A program made the translations under genes and the position numbers. A stretch of DNA of 32,500 nucleotides, taken from positions 17,501 to 50,000 of the forward strand of contig VIGQ01001521.1 in the NCBI GenBank assembly GCA_009663005.1, written 5' to 3'. Each line of letters starts with the position of its first letter. Position 1 is the stretch's first letter. The notes below the pieces were generated by a model. That model was not told where the DNA came from. It saw only the letters and a list, made by a program, of their open reading frames with translations, and ran no database searches. This document shows, piece by piece, positions 29,490-32,500 of this stretch. This stretch comes from Actinidia chinensis (lineage: Eukaryota; Streptophyta; Magnoliopsida; Ericales; Actinidiaceae).

Positions 29490-30726
29490 TAACTTCAAAA
29501 ACTTCTTGCTTCTTTTCTTCTCCCCCTTGGGACATTATCAAAATGTGGAGAAGTGGGAGATGACGGATTAACATTCGATAATGAGAATCTGTAGGCTCAT
29601 GGATGTGTAAGGAAGGTAAGCTAGCTAGCTCTAAATGGTTTAGTTGACCTGATTTGCTCAACGGTTCCTTTTGTTGTCGCTCGATCGACCCCATTATTGA
29701 GTTCAATTGTCCAAAATACTCCATGAAACCAAGCAAGAGGGCCTTATTGCGGTGGAGGATGTGAAGAACTTGGACTAGGAGGCTGCTCGGAGTTAGAGGA
29801 AGCTCATCGGTGTTGGAACGGTTATCTATCTTCTAGAGGTTGTTGATTTATTTCCTCACCTCCTTTTTCATCTCCCTCATTGTTTGTGGAATCAACGTTA
29901 TACCATGACTACATGTAGTGCGCAGTGAAAACCTCATCAATGAAGTGATTAGTTGATCTAGAAAACTAACGTTAAAATGCTCAAAAAATTCTTTTTATCA
30001 GAAGTGAGCACCCACTTTAATGGAGGGAAGGAGCGAGGTATCTGTGATTCCTCCACAGCCCTTCTTTAGGATTAGTAGTTGAGTTTTCAAGGGCATTACC
30101 CATTTCACTTCAAAGATAACGAACTTATCCATGGTGTGATTTGATTGTATTCCCTCTTTTTAGGATTACATTATAAGCTATAAAATGATGAAATAGCTTA
30201 AACCTTTCTAAGTTCTTAGTTTGTGGCCCCTATCAATTCATTATTGTGATCGCCTCAGTTTATGTTCGCTGTGCTCAGCTAAATCCATGTTACTGATGTG
30301 TCTATCAAATATTTTCTCCCACATTTGGAACTCCAATGATTTCAGAAAAAAGGACAATACTCAGTTGAGTAAATGTTTTCCCTCGAACCCTTTTAACTAT
30401 GGTGAATTCAATCATTTTCTAGAGCTCATACTTCTAGATGATAGTATAAGAGTGTCACTTAGAGTGAGTATACATCGGTGAAGATTGCCTTAACCCTTCC
30501 CATCCTGAGTTCTACCGGTTCTATCATTTACACCGATATTTCTCAAGAAACTCAAGATAAATATTCCACCCAGTAATAAGTGCTCGTTCTTTGAAATCTG
30601 AGACCCATGTGCTTAATCTCCAAATTCTTGAAAAGCGGGGTTTGAATATGAGATGAGGTGGATTGCTAGAAACAGCACCATCACCTTTGGATCATTAGAT
30701 GCATATTTTATTCTTGGCCTCTTCAT
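29490..30726 (-). pseudogene. Decayed env-like / plant-transposon-protein frame of the Copia element
   Basis: An ATG at 30726-30724 (MKRPRIKYASNDPKVM) follows a CT-rich leader. The frame is soon broken. Downstream, 30400-30308 still reads VRGKTFTQLS and GVPNVGENI, and around 30200-30150 LFHHFIAYNVI. The tail includes FMEYFGQLNSIMGSI and LASLPSLHIHEP (29736-29485). The motifs (RGK..., LGIPNEGE-like, LLHYI...NVIPR-like) and the order resemble the env-like/'putative plant transposon protein' domain found downstream of pol in SIRE-type Copia and in Athila-type elements. Its position between RNase H and polypurine tract agrees. It is a pseudogene with several stops and frame changes. The family call is from recognised motifs only. 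Confidence 0.5.
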
Positions 30727-30972
30727 GGTTGATGGGGATTGATTGGGGGTTTTGGGATCTAGAGTTTGTAGAGAGAAAAAGAGAGAGAGGAGTACTCCAC
30801 TGCAGGAGGAGGGATGGGAGGGTGGACGGGTGGGTTGTTTTGATAGGAAGAAGGGAGATTAGAAAAGAGCTTTTAAGAGGAGAAGAACTAGGGTTTCTAG
30901 AGAGAGAACGCCGAGACGAGAATAATTTGTAGAGAAAAGAGAAAAAGAAAAGAGAAAAAGGGATTTTAAACA
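30727..30972 (-). promoter_or_regulatory. CT-rich leader upstream of the env-like frame
   Basis: On the minus strand, 245 bases of pyrimidine-rich sequence lead to the ATG. They contain AAACCCTAG at about 30897-30889 and many CTCTCT words. It looks like a plant 5' untranslated leader, which suggests that the env-like frame had its own transcript or acceptor. That is an inference. Confidence 0.4.
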
Positions 30973-31557
30973 TAGCAATGCGGGAATTTTTTTGAATGCT
31001 CTAATTGCACAACTGCGGTAATCGAAGTACCTTTTGGTCGATCGAAGTTTGCCTTTCGGTTAAGTTCGTCTGGATGAAACTTTCAGCAGTGTTGAGAAAA
31101 GTTGACAGATAGGATATTTATGTTTTAGCTCTTAAAGTTTCATTTTCTTGATACCTATTAAGTCAAAAGACTAAGAAGGCATATTAGAGTGGGGTTTTGA
31201 TTTTAGGTAAGTGCATACTTCAAAATTTATGTGTCCTACCAATTTTATGCAAATATATGATACATAACTACATTTTTTGCACGTGAAAGTAAGTAATTGT
31301 GATGGCAATGGTCGTGATTATAAATCATGGGGTTCTATGTCAAAAGGCACTGGTTCCTATAAGATTAGCAATTTATTCATCTCATGAAAGCACATAGCAA
31401 TTAAAGTGTGAGACTTTGGAATTTTTTTTTGTCAGAAATAAAATATATATAAAATTACATTTTAATCTAAACTATTCATTTTCAAAAATTGAACTCAACT
31501 CACATCTATAGTTTATTAAGGAATCTAAAAAATATTACATTGATTGGGACACTCTAA
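30973..31557. other. Spacer between pol end and env-like leader
   Basis: Variants of TTCGATCGACC-AAAGGT at 31019-31050 echo the motif in the LTR (28280-28690). Otherwise AT-rich and non-coding. Confidence 0.5.
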
Positions 31558-31980
31558 GTCACATCAAATAAAAATAAAAATTTATCATCACGGGTTTTTG
31601 TGAAAATATTCGCCAATGTTGTCGGTATGAATAATATTGAAACCCAATATCCCCTTTTGGACGTGACTCTAAAAAGTGATATCGAATCTCAACGTTTTTA
31701 GTTCTTGAATGTTGTATGTGAGTCTTAGATAAATTTATAATTACTAGTGTTATCATATTGATGCAATATAATCAAAAAGTAAACCATGATCCTCCATTTG
31801 TTGCTTATTCATAACATTTGAGCACAAAAACTTTCAGCGGCCAATATTAGGCCGGTAGGTGATAGCACAGAATTTTATTCTTGCTAACCAAGACACTAAT
31901 GTGTGTCCTAGAATTGGCAAGTGCCATTTGTTCTCTTCCGATTATCTTCATCGGCCCATAATTGGTATAGATATCCACTT
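31558..31980 (-). pseudogene. Copia RNase H C-terminal remnant
   Basis: On the minus strand the blocks of a Copia RNase H appear in order but in shifting frames. NRKRTNGTCQF (about 31945-31910, like RKSTSGTCQFLG) comes first, then LGHTLVSWLAR. KQQMED-like remains follow, and then INLSKTHIQHSRTKNVEIRYHF (31740-31675; matches NLSKNPIQHSRTKHIEIRHHF). A PKGDIGFQYY block and a WRIFSQKPV block (like ADIFTKPL) end it near 31575. Several stops and shifts make it non-functional. Upstream pol domains (reverse transcriptase, integrase) are absent because unrelated sequence begins near 32040. The lineage is compatible with SIRE/Tork. Confidence 0.75.
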
Positions 31981-32039
31981 AGTTGTTAATTACCCCAAAC
32001 CCTGAATGTCATTTATTCATAAATTAATATTTTAAGTTA

Positions 32040-32500
32040 ATTAATATGAATGTTCTATTTTATTTTAGAAAGCCAAGGTCAAAGTGAACAATGCGGAGTA
32101 AGGTGACACCAAGACGCCATGGAGGTGGGCACAGGGATTAAATCCCATATGTTCTTCAAAAGAAAAAAAAAAAAAAAAAAAAAAAAAAAGGAGAAGGAGA
32201 TGAGACGAGAAGAGCGAGGAGGAAAAGGAAAGAAGAGAAGAAGAAAGGAGACAGAGAAGGAAGAGGAATAAGGAGAGTTTGGAGAGATAGTCAAATCTAA
32301 GCATGAAGACTTCATCAAGCTCCAAAGAGAGAGAAATTTGATATATGTATATGTATGTGTATGTGAGTTGAAGAATTCTTGGGTTTTGCTTAGTGCCCTA
32401 GGAGGTTTAAAATGTTGAGTTTGAAAGACTTTTTTGAGTCCCAATTGATGTTACATTGAAGCCTACAAACCCCCATTGAAAGGAATTGAGTGTTTTGTTA
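32040..32500 (+). repeat. Purine-rich sequence, possibly leader part of another LTR
   Basis: A run of 27 A (32163-32189) is followed by about 90 bases of almost pure A/G (GAGAAGGAGATGAGACGAGA...). A more balanced segment follows to the window end (GAATTCTTGGGTTTTGCTTA and onward). GAGA-rich tracts followed by such U5-like text are common in Ty3/gypsy LTRs. Neither border is visible. The minus-strand open frames here are composition artefacts. Confidence 0.35.

Noticed and set aside
30695..30973. Overlapping 77- and 92-codon frames on opposite strands
   Set aside because: They lie in the CT-rich leader of the env-like frame; low complexity keeps both strands open.
32065..32444. Two overlapping minus-strand frames with Ser/Phe-rich and basic stretches
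   Set aside because: They run through the 27-A homopolymer and the purine tract; composition explains them.
1..32500. CRISPR arrays, bacterial operons, ribosome-binding sites, rRNA genes
   Set aside because: No regularly spaced short repeats with unique spacers, no ribosomal RNA signature and no prokaryotic gene density. The sequence is plant nuclear in character.

Overview
The window looks like intergenic, transposon-dominated nuclear DNA of a flowering plant, more likely a eudicot; no genus can be named from the sequence. It is AT-rich, has no long open reading frame and no bacterial-type gene organisation. It carries plant-specific retrotransposon signals (initiator-tRNA-Met primer sites, polypurine tracts, Copia RNase H remains), several MITE-like elements and many short tandem repeats. 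No intact, functional protein-coding gene could be supported. At most there are one spliced gene fragment (4758-5171, minus), one exon-like reading frame (16634-16805, minus) and one unrecognised minus-strand frame (14872-15276).

Layout: 1-445 is a window-truncated MITE-like element whose sister copy, complete, lies at 18227-18727. 449-2836 reads as an old non-autonomous Copia-type element on the plus strand: LTR remnant, non-coding interior with short tandem repeats, purine tract, second LTR. 2.8-6.4 kb is mostly unique AT-rich DNA with a short duplication, a MITE candidate and the spliced gene fragment. 6444-6850 is a minisatellite of about 50 bp units. 7290-8660 is the frameshifted relic of a Mutator-like element that once encoded a transposase followed by an OTU-type protease domain. 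8.8-14.8 kb is simple-sequence and AT-rich DNA with duplications and a small MITE (11852-12216). 16.6-17.2 kb is a more GC-balanced unique segment. 17.8-19.3 kb stacks three non-autonomous DNA elements: an hAT-like element made of GGCACGACAC motifs, the second GGATAAC-family MITE and a large fold-back.

The main feature is 19999-27455: six minus-strand LTRs of about 1.06-1.11 kb in head-to-tail tandem, separated by five interiors of only 185-196 bp. Each interior keeps just a primer-binding site, a second initiator-tRNA-like segment that runs on into the 5' half of the tRNA, the last codons of a Ty3/gypsy polyprotein and a polypurine tract. This is a tandemly amplified miniature LTR retrotransposon, possibly on its way to becoming a satellite.

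27791 to about 31980 is the 3' part of a decayed Copia element on the minus strand, of SIRE/Maximus type: RNase H end, then an env-like/plant-transposon-protein frame with its CT-rich leader, then polypurine tract and 3' LTR. 32040-32500 is a different, purine-rich sequence, perhaps the transcribed part of yet another LTR.

The units of the tandem array differ mainly by scattered single-base insertions and deletions, so part of the apparent decay may be uncorrected long-read consensus error.
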